Positions 35,660 to 44,753 of a DNA stretch of 64,000 nt are shown in pieces. The position numbers were made by a program, and so were the translations under genes. The notes under the pieces are model-generated. The model was not told the DNA's origin and made no database searches. It saw only the letters and a program-made list of their open reading frames with translations. Positions within the stretch are counted from its first letter, which is position 1. Each line of letters opens with the position of its first letter. The DNA is from a bacterium MS4 (lineage in GTDB: Bacteria > Bacillota > Clostridia > Oscillospirales > Acutalibacteraceae), in contig CCFG01000008.1 of assembly GCA_000752215.1 (NCBI GenBank), positions 389,091-453,090 on the forward strand. The letters are read 5' to 3'.

Positions 35660-35917
35660 ATGAAAAAATTCAGCTACACAATAAAGGACCCGGAGGGAAT
35701 CCACGCGCGGCCTGCGGGGCTGTTGGTTAAACAGGCCGCGCAGTACACTTCTTCGGTGAAAATCGGCAAGGGAAACAATCTGGCGGATGCCGGGAGGATT
35801 TTCTCGGTTATGGGTTTAGCCGCCAAGCAGGGAGAGACCGTTACCGTTGTGGTAGAGGGTCCGGACGAGGAGCAGGCCGCGGAACAGATCAGGAAATTTT
35901 TTGAGCAGAACCTTTAG
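35660..35917 (+). CDS. HPr-like phosphocarrier lacking Ser46
   Basis: 85 residues, full HPr length. The phosphorylated histidine is H15 in GIHARPAG. The regulatory serine 46 of Gram-positive HPr, target of HPr kinase, is arginine here (R46 in AGRIF). The protein should therefore accept phosphate from enzyme I but escape the CcpA signalling step. It is not next to a ptsI gene; it lies in front of a PRD regulator and an EIIB/EIIC pair and shares their upstream repeat, so it may be a dedicated phosphocarrier. AGGAGG precedes the ATG; the longer open frame to 35507 is not used. Confidence 0.9.
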   Translation: MKKFSYTIKDPEGIHARPAGLLVKQAAQYTSSVKIGKGNNLADAGRIFSVMGLAAKQGETVTVVVEGPDEEQAAEQIRKFFEQNL

Positions 35918-35920
35918 TGG

Positions 35921-35945
35921 AAACCGCCGTAAAGGCGGTTTTTGT
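35921..35945 (+). terminator. Terminator after the HPr-like gene
   Basis: AAACCGCC and GGCGGTTT pair across GTAAA and run into a T-rich stretch. Confidence 0.85.
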
Positions 35946-36100
35946 TTTATCACGGGAGTGAGATGAGGCGCCTCGGCCAAGGGTACTCTGCGCAAATCCG
36001 CCGATTTCTTCAGGCGGTTTATAAACGGTATGAAGGCTGGCGGCTGTTTCATAAAATGATACGGGAAACAGAACATTTGCTTTGCCTGTTCATACAGCGT

Positions 36101-36157
36101 TTGTGCAAAAGATGTGCAATAGTTTGGTATTGTAGTTTGTTGTCAGTAAATTATAAT
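36101..36157 (+). promoter_or_regulatory. Direct-repeat activator site and promoter of the PRD regulator gene
   Basis: TTGTGCAAAAGATGTGCA at 36101-36118, then TTGTAG (36130-36135), 16 bases, TATAAT (36152-36157). It differs from the HPr site by one base over 18, and TGGT lies at the same offset after both. Confidence 0.65.
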
Positions 36158-36204
36158 GAAAAAAAGGGTACACAATTGCAACTTGTGTTATGGAAAGAAA
36201 AATT

Positions 36205-38130
36205 ATGAAAAACAGAGAGAACAGCATTCTGAGCTTTATTTTTTACAATGGCGGAGCGGGCCTGCAGGAGCTTCTGGACCGGTTCGGGATTTCCAAACGC
36301 ACGCTGTACTATGATATTGAAAATATCAATGAACAGATCAAAAGCTGGGGGAAAATACGGAGAATCGGACAGAAATTCAACTGTATCGGCAACTACAACA
36401 TGCTGCGCAGGTTCATCAGTGGGGCCGGTTCTCTGGACCCCTACGCGGTCTACAGCAGAAGAAACTATATTCTGGGAAGAATTCTGGACGACCAGCCCTT
36501 TACCCTTGAAAAGCTGGCTGAAGAAATGGGAATCAGCAAAAACACCTGTATCAGCGATATGGAGGCCGTAAAGCTGCTGCTGAAGGAAAAGGGACTTTTG
36601 TTTCATACAAAGCCGCGCTTTGCGATTTTGGGTAATGAAATAAAGATACGGGAGCTTTACCTGTCGCTCATGCAGGAAAATGTAGACCTGATTCACCAAA
36701 TTTCACAGCCGGTTGTGAACTTTGACCGGGAGCAAAACCTGCAGCTGACGGATTATTCCTTGGGCAACCTTTCCGCGTTCCTCGCATTTGTGAAACAGAG
36801 GATCGCTCAGGGACGGTTTGTGCAGACGGGGGACGATTTCTCCGAAGCGGAGCAATTTCCTTACTGCGAGGCTCTTTCCGGACTGCTCGGGACCGACGAT
36901 CCGCAGGAGCGGCAGTATCTTGCGGCCTATGTTGCTTCTCTTCCCAGCAGGAATCATCAGGTGGACGACAGCAGGATCGAACGATATGTCGACCGGCTGA
37001 TTGAAAAATTTGAATCCAAAACCGCGATTACGCTGGAATCCAAGGAGGAGTTTAAAAGCAATATCAAGCGCCATCTGCTTTCGTCTTATTATCGTATCCG
37101 TTTTCATTTTCCAGTCAACAATCCCTGCCTTGAGGAAATCAGCCTGCGGCACGGTGCGCTTTATAAGATCATTCGCTCCGTTGTAGCGGAGGGCGGGGAA
37201 GAATTTCCGGAACTGAGCAGCATGAGTGATGAGGAAATCGGATTTCTCACGGCCTATTTTGGCGGATATCTTTCCGGAAGCCGGAGCAGCGGGGTGCGCA
37301 GAAACAGGGTGCTGCTGGTTTGCCCCAACGGCCTGATGGTGTCAAAGACGCTGAAAATACAGCTTTATAAGTATATTCCCGCAGTGGAGGTGGTCGATAC
37401 CATCGCCATGAGTAGCTTGCCCGGCTATACCGGCGATTACGATTACATTATTTCCACCATTGAACTTCCGGACTATTCAAACGTGATGGTCGTCAATCCG
37501 ATTCTTACCAAAATGGATATCCAGCTTATTATGAACAAATTGCTGGATTTTTCAGGCTTTGCCTATACGTTTGACATTGAGCTGCTCATTCATGTGATTC
37601 GCAAAAGCGCGGATATTTTCGAGGAAGACCAGCTCCGCCGCGATCTGGGCACGCTGATGTACCAGAAGACACAAGAAAACAAGGAGGAAAAAAATCCTGT
37701 GCTGAAAGACCTCATCTATGGAAACAGAATTCATATTGTACAACATGTAAAGAATTGGCAGGAAGCGATTACACTGGCGGCCCAGCCGTTGGTGGAGGAC
37801 CATTCCATTGAACCGTCCTATGTGGAAGCCATGATCGAAAGCGTAAACCGGTTTGGACCGTACATTGTACTGGACGAATACTTTGCACTTCCCCATGCGA
37901 AATTGAAAGGCGGCGTAAACCGTCTTTCCATGTCCCTGCTTGTTGTCAGGGACGAGGTGGATGTGCTCGGTCAGCCGGTGAATGTGTTTTTGGTGCTGGC
38001 GACGGTGGATTCTTCGTCCCACCTGGACGCGCTGGCGAATCTGTCCGATATCCTCAGCGAACGAAAAAATCTGCAGGTGTTTCGTTTGGGAGATAAAGAG
38101 GAGATTCTGGATCTTCTCCGGAGATATTAA
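36205..38130 (+). CDS. PRD-containing transcriptional activator (MtlR/LicR type) with EIIA domain
   Basis: 641 residues. Order: N-terminal helix-turn-helix (about 15-45, LQELLDRFGISKRTLYYDI) and a second one near 100; PTS regulation domains about 180-390; an EIIB-like domain (VLLVCPNGLMVSKTL, about 370-455) that keeps a cysteine; and a C-terminal EIIA-2 (mannitol/fructose type) domain about 500-640 with the histidine in ALPHAKL. Such activators are switched by phosphorylation from HPr and EIIB. It lies directly before EIIB and EIIC, so it probably controls them and itself. ATG 36205 has GGAAAG upstream; the ATG at 36190 has no site. Confidence 0.88.
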   Translation: MKNRENSILSFIFYNGGAGLQELLDRFGISKRTLYYDIENINEQIKSWGKIRRIGQKFNCIGNYNMLRRFISGAGSLDPYAVYSRRNYILGRILDDQPFTLEKLAEEMGISKNTCISDMEAVKLLLKEKGLLFHTKPRFAILGNEIKIRELYLSLMQENVDLIHQISQPVVNFDREQNLQLTDYSLGNLSAFLAFVKQRIAQGRFVQTGDDFSEAEQFPYCEALSGLLGTDDPQERQYLAAYVASLPSRNHQVDDSRIERYVDRLIEKFESKTAITLESKEEFKSNIKRHLLSSYYRIRFHFPVNNPCLEEISLRHGALYKIIRSVVAEGGEEFPELSSMSDEEIGFLTAYFGGYLSGSRSSGVRRNRVLLVCPNGLMVSKTLKIQLYKYIPAVEVVDTIAMSSLPGYTGDYDYIISTIELPDYSNVMVVNPILTKMDIQLIMNKLLDFSGFAYTFDIELLIHVIRKSADIFEEDQLRRDLGTLMYQKTQENKEEKNPVLKDLIYGNRIHIVQHVKNWQEAITLAAQPLVEDHSIEPSYVEAMIESVNRFGPYIVLDEYFALPHAKLKGGVNRLSMSLLVVRDEVDVLGQPVNVFLVLATVDSSSHLDALANLSDILSERKNLQVFRLGDKEEILDLLRRY

Positions 38131-38210
38131 AAATCCTGCGGGCATTTTTTATTGTTTGTACCCGTTCAATCGACGGTTATACAGGGAGTCCAAAGTGAGG
38201 AGGTGATAAT

Positions 38211-38498
38211 ATGAAGATTTTAGCGGTTTGCGGATTTGGCTGCGGATCATCCATGATATTGAAAATGAGCCTGGATAAAGTGTGTAAACAGTTGGGGATT
38301 GCCTGCGAAGTGGAAACAGCCGATATCAATTCGGCCCGCGGCGCCCAATGTGATGCGATTTTTACCAGTGCGGAGCTGGCGGGAGAACTGAAAAGCTCCT
38401 GCACCGTGCCCATATACAGTGTGAAAAAGTATATGGATTTAACGGAAGTCAAAGAAGTGCTTGAGAAGTTTTTGAGTGATACTAAGGGGGTATTATGA
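38211..38498 (+). CDS. PTS EIIB, ascorbate (UlaB/SgaB) type
   Basis: 95 residues. The N-terminus ILAVCGFGCGSSMILKM matches UlaB, with C7 as the likely phosphorylated cysteine (a second Cys at 11 is unusual for UlaB). It passes phosphate from an EIIA to the substrate carried by EIIC. GAGGAGG precedes the ATG. Its stop overlaps the EIIC start by 4 bases. Confidence 0.88.
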   Translation: MKILAVCGFGCGSSMILKMSLDKVCKQLGIACEVETADINSARGAQCDAIFTSAELAGELKSSCTVPIYSVKKYMDLTEVKEVLEKFLSDTKGVL

Positions 38499-39751
38499 TG
38501 ATGGATTTTATTACAACAAACATTCTGCGCAACCCTCCCGTCCTGCTTGGGCTGATCGCCATGCTGGGACTGATCCTTCAGAAAAAGGAATTCACGGAGG
38601 TGGTAAAGGGGACCCTGCTTGCGGCGTTCGGCATGCTGATTCTGAACGCGGGTGTTTCCATGCTGGTCAGTTCCATTTCACCGATCAATGCGGCGTTTCA
38701 GTCGCTTTCCGGTTCCGGCGCGGCGGAAGGGCTCAATGACGTTACTTTCACCGGTACCTATGGCGGAGATGTCGGCTTGTCCATGTTCGTCGGCCTGATC
38801 CTGCATCTGCTGATTGCAAGGTTCACGCCGATCAAGACCATCTTCCTTACCGGTCACATGCTGTGGTGGTTCCCGTTCATCTTTGTAGCGGCGGGTGTGG
38901 AAGCAGGCCTGAAAGGCCCCATGCTGATTGCCGTCAGCGCGGTTTTTTCCGCTCTCTACTGGTCCGTAATGCCGTGGCTGCTTCGCAAATATGTCTTTGC
39001 CGTCACCGGCGACGAATCCTTTACGCTTGGCCATCCGACCGGCGTTTTGAGTTTGATTTCCGGTTTTGTCGCGAGCAAGGTGGGAAACAAGGACAAGTCC
39101 ACGGAAAGTCTTACCCTTCCCAAAGGACTTTCTTTCTTCCGTGAAATTTCCATTACCGGTGCAGTCGTCATCTTCATTATGTTCATTGCCGTCGGGATTG
39201 CAGTACCCTCCTCGGTTGCGAAAGACCAGAACCTGTTTATGGTTTCCGTCAATCAGGGGCTGAACTTCGGTGCGGGGCTCATCATCATGCTGCAGGGTGT
39301 ACGTATGCTGATCAACCAGATCGTTCCGGCGTTCAAGGGCATTTCTGAAAAGCTGGTTCCAAATGCGCTGCCGGCCTTTGACTGCCCGATCATTTTCAAT
39401 TATAAGCCGAACGCCGTGCTGATTGGTTTTGTAACCGCAATGGTTACTTCTACGATTATAGTGCTGATCTGCAATTCGGCGAATGCCTTCCATTTGATGC
39501 TGATCCCGCTGGTCATTACCTCCTTCTTTGAGTGCGGTGCGGCGGCTGTCATCGGCGAGGGGCAGGGCGGCCTGCGCGGCTGCGTGATTGGAACTGCGGT
39601 GGCGGCGGTCGTCATGGTTGTTCTGGTAGGCGTTTCTGCAGTCATGTATTCCGGAACCATCCAGAATTGGATGCTGATATTCGGCGGTAACGATCTTTCA
39701 CTCTTCGGGATTATCGCGAATCTGATCGATAAGCTTCTGGCGGTGGTCTGA
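38495..39751 (+). CDS. PTS EIIC, ascorbate (UlaA/SgaT) type
   Basis: 418 residues with about 10-11 membrane segments. Family features are the N-terminal hydrophobic block with LLGLIAMLGLILQKK, the TGHMLWWFPF region and the conserved central PAFDCPIIFNYKPNAV loop. It transports and phosphorylates its sugar together with EIIB. No free EIIA gene is in the cluster. The SIS protein that follows suggests a substrate other than ascorbate, perhaps an amino sugar or other aldose. Confidence 0.9.
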   Translation: MMMDFITTNILRNPPVLLGLIAMLGLILQKKEFTEVVKGTLLAAFGMLILNAGVSMLVSSISPINAAFQSLSGSGAAEGLNDVTFTGTYGGDVGLSMFVGLILHLLIARFTPIKTIFLTGHMLWWFPFIFVAAGVEAGLKGPMLIAVSAVFSALYWSVMPWLLRKYVFAVTGDESFTLGHPTGVLSLISGFVASKVGNKDKSTESLTLPKGLSFFREISITGAVVIFIMFIAVGIAVPSSVAKDQNLFMVSVNQGLNFGAGLIIMLQGVRMLINQIVPAFKGISEKLVPNALPAFDCPIIFNYKPNAVLIGFVTAMVTSTIIVLICNSANAFHLMLIPLVITSFFECGAAAVIGEGQGGLRGCVIGTAVAAVVMVVLVGVSAVMYSGTIQNWMLIFGGNDLSLFGIIANLIDKLLAVV

Positions 39752-39753
39752 GC

Positions 39754-40494
39754 ATGGAGTTTCTATATTTTTCAGAAATCCGCAGGCTGCTTGATCAGGT
39801 TGAAAAAACGGAGTCGGAATCCATGGAAGCCGCTGTCGGTGCGTTGGTAAAAGCCATTCTGGACAAACACGCGATCTATGTGTTCGGGGCGAGCCATGCG
39901 GGGATTCTGACACAGGAAATGTTCTACCGGGCCGGCGGACTGGTGGTCATCAACCCGATCTTCGGCAGAGAAGTAATGCTGGATACTTCTCCTGTTACTC
40001 ACACCAGTAAAATGGAGCGGCTGCCGGGATACGGTACGCTTCTTGCTCAAAAGACATGTATCGGGAACGGAGATGTGCTGATCGTTCATTCCGTTTCCGG
40101 CAGGAACCCCGTCACCATCGAGGTGGCCATGGAAGCGAAGAAAAGGGGTGCCTGTGTGATCTGCATCACGAATCTCAGCTATTCCCAATCCGTCACGTCG
40201 CGGCATCCTTCCGGAAAAAAGCTGTATGAGGTCAGCGATATTGTAATTGACAACCATGGGGAAAAGGGAGACGCGTGCGTAAAAATTAAAGGAATAGAGC
40301 AGAAGGTAAGCCCAACGTCCACGGTGATCGGAGCGTCTGTCCTCAATGCCGTTGTTGCGGCTGCCGCGCAGGCGCTGGCGGATACAGGGCTGGAGATCCT
40401 GCCGATTTTTTACAGCGCCAATGTGGACGGCGGCGATGAACGGAACCGCAGGGTCTATGAGGAGTATAAGGACAACATTCATTACAGCTTCTGA
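39754..40494 (+). CDS. SIS-domain phosphosugar-binding protein (UPF0309-like)
   Basis: 246 residues with one SIS domain: AIYVFGASHAGILTQEMFYRAGG near 40 and the sugar-phosphate serine stretch HSVSGRNPVTIEVA near 112, then VIGASVLNAV. The length and order match the UPF0309 group, which lies beside PTS and amino-sugar genes. It may isomerise or bind the sugar phosphate made by this PTS. It starts 2 bases after the EIIC stop and ends the operon. Confidence 0.85.
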   Translation: MEFLYFSEIRRLLDQVEKTESESMEAAVGALVKAILDKHAIYVFGASHAGILTQEMFYRAGGLVVINPIFGREVMLDTSPVTHTSKMERLPGYGTLLAQKTCIGNGDVLIVHSVSGRNPVTIEVAMEAKKRGACVICITNLSYSQSVTSRHPSGKKLYEVSDIVIDNHGEKGDACVKIKGIEQKVSPTSTVIGASVLNAVVAAAAQALADTGLEILPIFYSANVDGGDERNRRVYEEYKDNIHYSF

Positions 40495-40504
40495 GTACAT
40501 ACAG

Positions 40505-40601
40505 CATTTCCAGTTGATTCTGCAACAAGGTTGTGTTCTTCCCCCGCCGAAGGCGGGGGAAGAACATGTTTTGTCTCGCAAGCTGAAATGGAATTGCTAT
40601 C
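40505..40601. repeat. 97-base hairpin repeat, copy 1
   Basis: This stretch matches 49104-49200 at 87 of 97 positions without gaps; all 10 differences are transitions. Its middle forms a perfect 14-bp hairpin with a GAA loop (40536-40549 with 40553-40566), and the outer parts are weakly complementary. It directly follows the SIS gene. It may be a short non-autonomous palindromic mobile element or a structured RNA. Confidence 0.8.
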
Positions 40602-40711
40602 GTTACGGCTGACTGAAAGGTTCAGCTCTGGCGCCGCTCATTCCTATCGTTCCAGTGACAAAGAGAAGGCGTTTCAGAATTATTTCAACAGAATCTACAG
40701 CCAGGCAGAAT

Positions 40712-40760
40712 CATCAACAATATGGGCGGCCGGAATTTCCGGCCGCCCATATTGTTGATG
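40712..40760. terminator. Long perfect palindrome, bidirectional terminator
   Basis: 24-bp arms (40712-40735 and 40737-40760) around one central base, between the convergent SIS and phosphohexomutase genes. TCTTTTTG follows on the plus strand. Confidence 0.85.
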
Positions 40761-40777
40761 TCTTTTTGAAGGCTGAT

Positions 40778-42190
40778 TTACAGTCCCAGAAAATCACGGA
40801 ATACCCGGCTGATGCGCGCGGCCTCAGCCGCATTTTCCATTTCGCTGAAAATGCGGAGCACCGGTTCCGTTCCTGAAAAACGGCAGATAATCCATCCTCC
40901 GTTCTTAAAATATACCTTGCACCCGTCCATGTAGGAGATCTTTTCGATTTCCAGGTCGAACCGCGGCGTCTTTTTCTCCTCAAAAAGGAGATGCTGCAAT
41001 TCTTCCTTGCGTTCGCCGGTCATACGGCAGTCGAACTCGTCCATGACGAAATTGCCGAACTTTCGGTGGATTTCGTCGAGAATGTCCCGCAAAGATTTGC
41101 CGATCACGCTGATCATTTCTACCAGCAGGGAACCGGCATAAACGCCGTCCTTGCCGTGAATATGGCCGCGCACAGTCAGCCCGCCGGAGGACTCGCCGCC
41201 GATCAGGGCGTCGGTTTCCTCCATTTTGGAGGAAATATACTTGAAGCCGACCGGAACCTCATAGCAGGCTTCCCCAAAGCTTTCCGCCATCCGGTCCAGA
41301 CAGTGGGTCGTGGCGATATTGCGCACCACAGCGCCCTTCCAGCCTTTATATTCATGCAGGTAATAGTAAAGCAGCACAAGAATATCGTTTGGGTGGATAA
41401 AGCTTCCGCTGGAATCGATCAGGCCGATGCGGTCGGCGTCGCCGTCCGTGGCAATGCCCAGATCGTAGCCGTTCTGAACGACCATCTGGGCCAGATGGGA
41501 CAGCGTCGAGCTGTTCGGGGCGGGAAGCCTTCCGCCGAACAGGGTGTCGTGCCGGTCGTGGATGACCTCCACGCTGCAGCGGCAGGTGAGCAGAATCGTC
41601 TGCAGGGTCGTTTTGCTGACTCCAAACATGGGGTCAAGAAGGATTTTCAGATTTTTTCTCTTAATGGCTTCGGTATCAATTACATTCAGAATACTGTCGA
41701 TATAATGGTTCTGTGGGTCGATCTCCAGAATCAGCCCGCCCGCGGCAGCGTCCTCATATTCCATCGTGCGGATTTCCGCTGGACTCATCAGGGCGATTCC
41801 TTTTTCCAGACGGTCGGTTACTTCTTCCGTCGCGTCCCTTCCGCCGGACGTAAAAAGCTTGACCCCGTTGTATTCAGCCGGGTTATGGCTCGCCGTGACC
41901 GCCATCCCGTAAGCGGCGGCTTCCTTCAGCACCTGAAACATGATCAGGGGCGTCGGCGCGTCGTGATTGATGAGGTGTACCCTGACGCCCTCGGCAGCAA
42001 GGGTGCACGCAATCCACTTTGCCCCGAAGTCGGACAAAAACCGGCGGTCGTATCCAATGACGACCGGAAGGTGTTCGGCATGGTCCTCTTTTATCATTTT
42101 CGCCAATGCGGCGGAGAGCAGCTCCAGATTGCCCCGCGTAAAATCCTCTCCGATAATTGCGCGGAATCCGCCGGTACCAAATTTGATCAT
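40778..42190 (-). CDS. Phosphoglucomutase/phosphomannomutase family protein
   Basis: 470 residues of the alpha-D-phosphohexomutase family: catalytic serine in TASHNPAEYNG (about 100), metal-binding DGDADR (about 237), sugar-binding GGESSGG (about 325) and the C-terminal phosphate loop RFSGTEP. It interconverts hexose 1- and 6-phosphates. It is divergent from a sugar-phosphate-type ABC importer, which fits processing of imported or internally made hexose phosphates. GGGAGG precedes the ATG. Confidence 0.9.
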   Translation of the reverse strand: MIKFGTGGFRAIIGEDFTRGNLELLSAALAKMIKEDHAEHLPVVIGYDRRFLSDFGAKWIACTLAAEGVRVHLINHDAPTPLIMFQVLKEAAAYGMAVTASHNPAEYNGVKLFTSGGRDATEEVTDRLEKGIALMSPAEIRTMEYEDAAAGGLILEIDPQNHYIDSILNVIDTEAIKRKNLKILLDPMFGVSKTTLQTILLTCRCSVEVIHDRHDTLFGGRLPAPNSSTLSHLAQMVVQNGYDLGIATDGDADRIGLIDSSGSFIHPNDILVLLYYYLHEYKGWKGAVVRNIATTHCLDRMAESFGEACYEVPVGFKYISSKMEETDALIGGESSGGLTVRGHIHGKDGVYAGSLLVEMISVIGKSLRDILDEIHRKFGNFVMDEFDCRMTGERKEELQHLLFEEKKTPRFDLEIEKISYMDGCKVYFKNGGWIICRFSGTEPVLRIFSEMENAAEAARISRVFRDFLGL

Positions 42191-42437
42191 ATGTAATCCC
42201 TCCCGTAGAATCTGGGGCTATTCTAGCATTCCGGATTTGCATTTTCAAGCTTGGATGACTGCGAATTGCACAGTTTTGACGTAAAAATATGCCGAATTTC
42301 GTGAATATGTTAGAATCCTCTACAAAAGTACAGGATCGTCACATTGTATTTACACGGCCAAGATGCAATAATGAGATCACGACAACGCGGGGCAAGGTCC
42401 CCGGAATTCAAATTTTAACGAACTGAGGGGAAGAGTT

Positions 42438-43493
42438 ATGAAAAAGTTTGTCAGCGCACTTTTGGCGGTCACCATGCTCGCCGGCGTGTTAGCCGGATGC
42501 GGAAGCACGCAGAGCACATCGTCACAGGCCAATACGGACGCCAGCCAGGCCGCGGAGCAGACTCCGAATTCCAAACATGTCACGGTTTATTCGCCGCACC
42601 CGGCGGACCCGCTAAACGCGGGAATCAAGGAATTCCAGGAGAAGACCGGAATCACGGTGGACCTTGTCGCCGCGGGAACCGGTGAATTGCTCAAGCGTAT
42701 CGAGGCCGAAAGCGACAGCCCGCAATGCGATGTGTTCTGGGGCGGCGGAGCGGATTCCCTCGCGGCCTACAGCAAATATTTCGACAAGTTTACGCCTGCC
42801 GATATCGACAGCATCGATAAGGAGTATGTCAGCAAGGACGGTCTCTGGACCGGAGAATCCCCGCTGCCGATGGTCATTATGTACAATAAAAAGCTGGTCG
42901 GGGAAAGCGACGTCCCGAAGGGCTGGGGCGATCTGATCGACGCGAAGTTCAAGGGGAAAATTGCGTACGCGGACCCGGCGAAATCCGGTTCCTCTTACAC
43001 CATCCTGTGCACCATGCTGACCGCGTTCGGTAAAGACGACGGCAAGGGCTGGGATTTCATTCAGAAGTTTGTCGCCAATCTGGACGGGAAAATTCTCGGT
43101 TCCTCCGGCGACGTCTATAAAAAGGTATCCGACGGCGAATATAGCATCGGCTTGACGCTCGAAAAAGAGGCTATTAAATATGTTCAGGCCGGTGCGGACG
43201 TCGGCATCATTTATCCGTCGGAAGGCACCTCTGCGGTTCCGGACGGCATTGCGCTGGTCAAGGGCTGCAAAAACAAGGAAAATGCCGAAACCTTTATGAA
43301 CTTTGTTCTGAGCAAGGAATGCCAGACCATGATGGCGACCGATTTTGCCAGAAGAGGCGTCAGACTGGACACCCAGGTCCCGAAGGACCTTCCGGAAATG
43401 AAGGACGTAAAGCTGGTAAACTACGACTTTGATTGGGCGTCTTCCCAGAAAACACAGGTCATGGAAAAGTGGAAAGAGGTCATTGTCGGTTAA
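42438..43493 (+). CDS. ABC transporter substrate-binding lipoprotein (AfuA/iron-type family)
   Basis: 351 residues with a lipoprotein signal (LAGVLAGCGS) and an AfuA/FbpA-type binding fold (HVTVYSPHPADPLNAGI, then CDVFWGGGADSL). Homologues bind ferric iron, 2-aminoethylphosphonate or, for AfuA of Actinobacillus, hexose phosphates. The conserved two-tyrosine iron site of FbpA is not evident, and the neighbours are a phosphohexomutase and a YesM/YesN pair, so a sugar phosphate is the better guess. GGGGAAGAG precedes the ATG. Confidence 0.85.
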   Translation: MKKFVSALLAVTMLAGVLAGCGSTQSTSSQANTDASQAAEQTPNSKHVTVYSPHPADPLNAGIKEFQEKTGITVDLVAAGTGELLKRIEAESDSPQCDVFWGGGADSLAAYSKYFDKFTPADIDSIDKEYVSKDGLWTGESPLPMVIMYNKKLVGESDVPKGWGDLIDAKFKGKIAYADPAKSGSSYTILCTMLTAFGKDDGKGWDFIQKFVANLDGKILGSSGDVYKKVSDGEYSIGLTLEKEAIKYVQAGADVGIIYPSEGTSAVPDGIALVKGCKNKENAETFMNFVLSKECQTMMATDFARRGVRLDTQVPKDLPEMKDVKLVNYDFDWASSQKTQVMEKWKEVIVG

Positions 43494-43545
43494 CCGCAGG
43501 GCGTCAAAGCGGTTCTGACAGATTCCACGCAAATCAGGAGTCTTT

Positions 43546-43587
43546 GCGTGCAGGCGTTAAAAGCAGATGAGCGCCTGCACGCTTTTT
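43546..43587 (+). terminator. Intra-operon terminator/attenuator after the binding-protein gene
   Basis: 11-bp GC-rich stem (43546-43556 with 43572-43582) followed by TTTTT, between the binding-protein gene and the ATPase gene. Partial read-through would give more binding protein than membrane components. Confidence 0.75.
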
Positions 43588-43667
43588 ATCATAAGGCGGT
43601 TGACGGGCGCCTGTTCCTGCTTTTGGAACGCGCAAGCAACAGTGTGAGTTTAAAGGGGTTGAACAGA

Positions 43668-44753
43668 TTGAGCCATGGAGTAAAAATTTGTAATGTGGTG
43701 AAGCGGTATGACGATTTTACCGCGGTAAACGATATTTCATGCGATATCCAACAAGGGGAGTTTTTTACGCTGCTGGGGCCTTCCGGTTGCGGAAAGACCA
43801 CATTGCTTCGGATGATCGCGGGGTTTAATACGATTGACGGTGGAAAAATTTATTTTGACGACAAAGTAATTAACGATATAGAAGCTTATCAGCGCGATAT
43901 CGGCATGGTGTTTCAGAATTATGCCATTTTTCCTCATATGACGGTTTTTGACAACGTCGCTTACGGGCTGAAGGCGCGCAAGCTGCCGAAAAACGAGATT
44001 GAGCCGAGGGTTATGGAGGCGCTTGAGCTCGTACAGATCAAGAACCTGAAAGACAGAAAGCCCTCCGAACTGTCCGGCGGCCAGCAGCAGCGCGTCGCCC
44101 TCGCCCGGGCGATCGTAATCAAACCGGGCGTTCTTCTGATGGACGAACCGCTTTCCAACCTGGACGCAAAGCTGAGGGTTCAGATGCGCACCATTATCCG
44201 CAAGCTGCAAAAGGATCTGAACATCACCACGATTTATGTCACGCACGATCAGGAAGAGGCGCTTGCCATTTCGGACCGGATCGCCATTATCAACGCGGGC
44301 CGGATCATGCAGATCGACACGCCGTCCACCATTTATAAACAGCCGCAGAATTCTTTTGTCGCGGGATTTATCGGGACCTCCAACTTTATGGAGGGGCAGA
44401 TCGAGCAGCTTGACCCCGACAAAATCGCGCGCGTGAGGCTGGACGCCGGTTTCGAATTTTCCGTAAAGCTGAAGAAGGGCCTTGAGGGAAGGATCAGGGC
44501 TTCGGTCCGCCCGGAGCAGTTCCTTATGGACGACGGGAATGAAGCCGGAATTTCAGGCGAAATCCAGATGTACACCTTCCTCGGCGACTTCGCCAGCTAC
44601 GAGGTCAAGCTGGAAAACGGTCAGGTCGTACAGGCGAACGAATACACAAAGGATATTGATTTCGTCCGGGATATCGGGCATAAGGTGCGCCTGAGCTTCC
44701 GTCCGGAGAAAATCAGCGTGTTCAGCGAAGACGGAACAGAGGTGTTTTCATGA
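43668..44753 (+). CDS. ABC transporter ATPase (AfuC/PotA-type)
   Basis: 361 residues from a TTG start at 43668, with AAAGGGG about 9 bases upstream; the longer frame to 43548 runs into the attenuator hairpin. Walker A GPSGCGKTT, signature LSGGQQQRVALARA, Walker B LLMDEPLSNLDAK, and a C-terminal TOBE-like domain (about 280-361). It shares the ATGA overlap with the permease gene. Confidence 0.9.
   Translation: MSHGVKICNVVKRYDDFTAVNDISCDIQQGEFFTLLGPSGCGKTTLLRMIAGFNTIDGGKIYFDDKVINDIEAYQRDIGMVFQNYAIFPHMTVFDNVAYGLKARKLPKNEIEPRVMEALELVQIKNLKDRKPSELSGGQQQRVALARAIVIKPGVLLMDEPLSNLDAKLRVQMRTIIRKLQKDLNITTIYVTHDQEEALAISDRIAIINAGRIMQIDTPSTIYKQPQNSFVAGFIGTSNFMEGQIEQLDPDKIARVRLDAGFEFSVKLKKGLEGRIRASVRPEQFLMDDGNEAGISGEIQMYTFLGDFASYEVKLENGQVVQANEYTKDIDFVRDIGHKVRLSFRPEKISVFSEDGTEVFS

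Noticed and set aside
40991-42196. Plus-strand open frame of 401 codons opposite the phosphohexomutase
   Set aside because: Antisense shadow; the minus strand carries all catalytic motifs.
42191-42437. Promoter of the AfuA-like gene (TTGACG near 42276, TAGAAT near 42311)
   Set aside because: The spacing between the boxes is too long for a sigma-A promoter; left uncalled.
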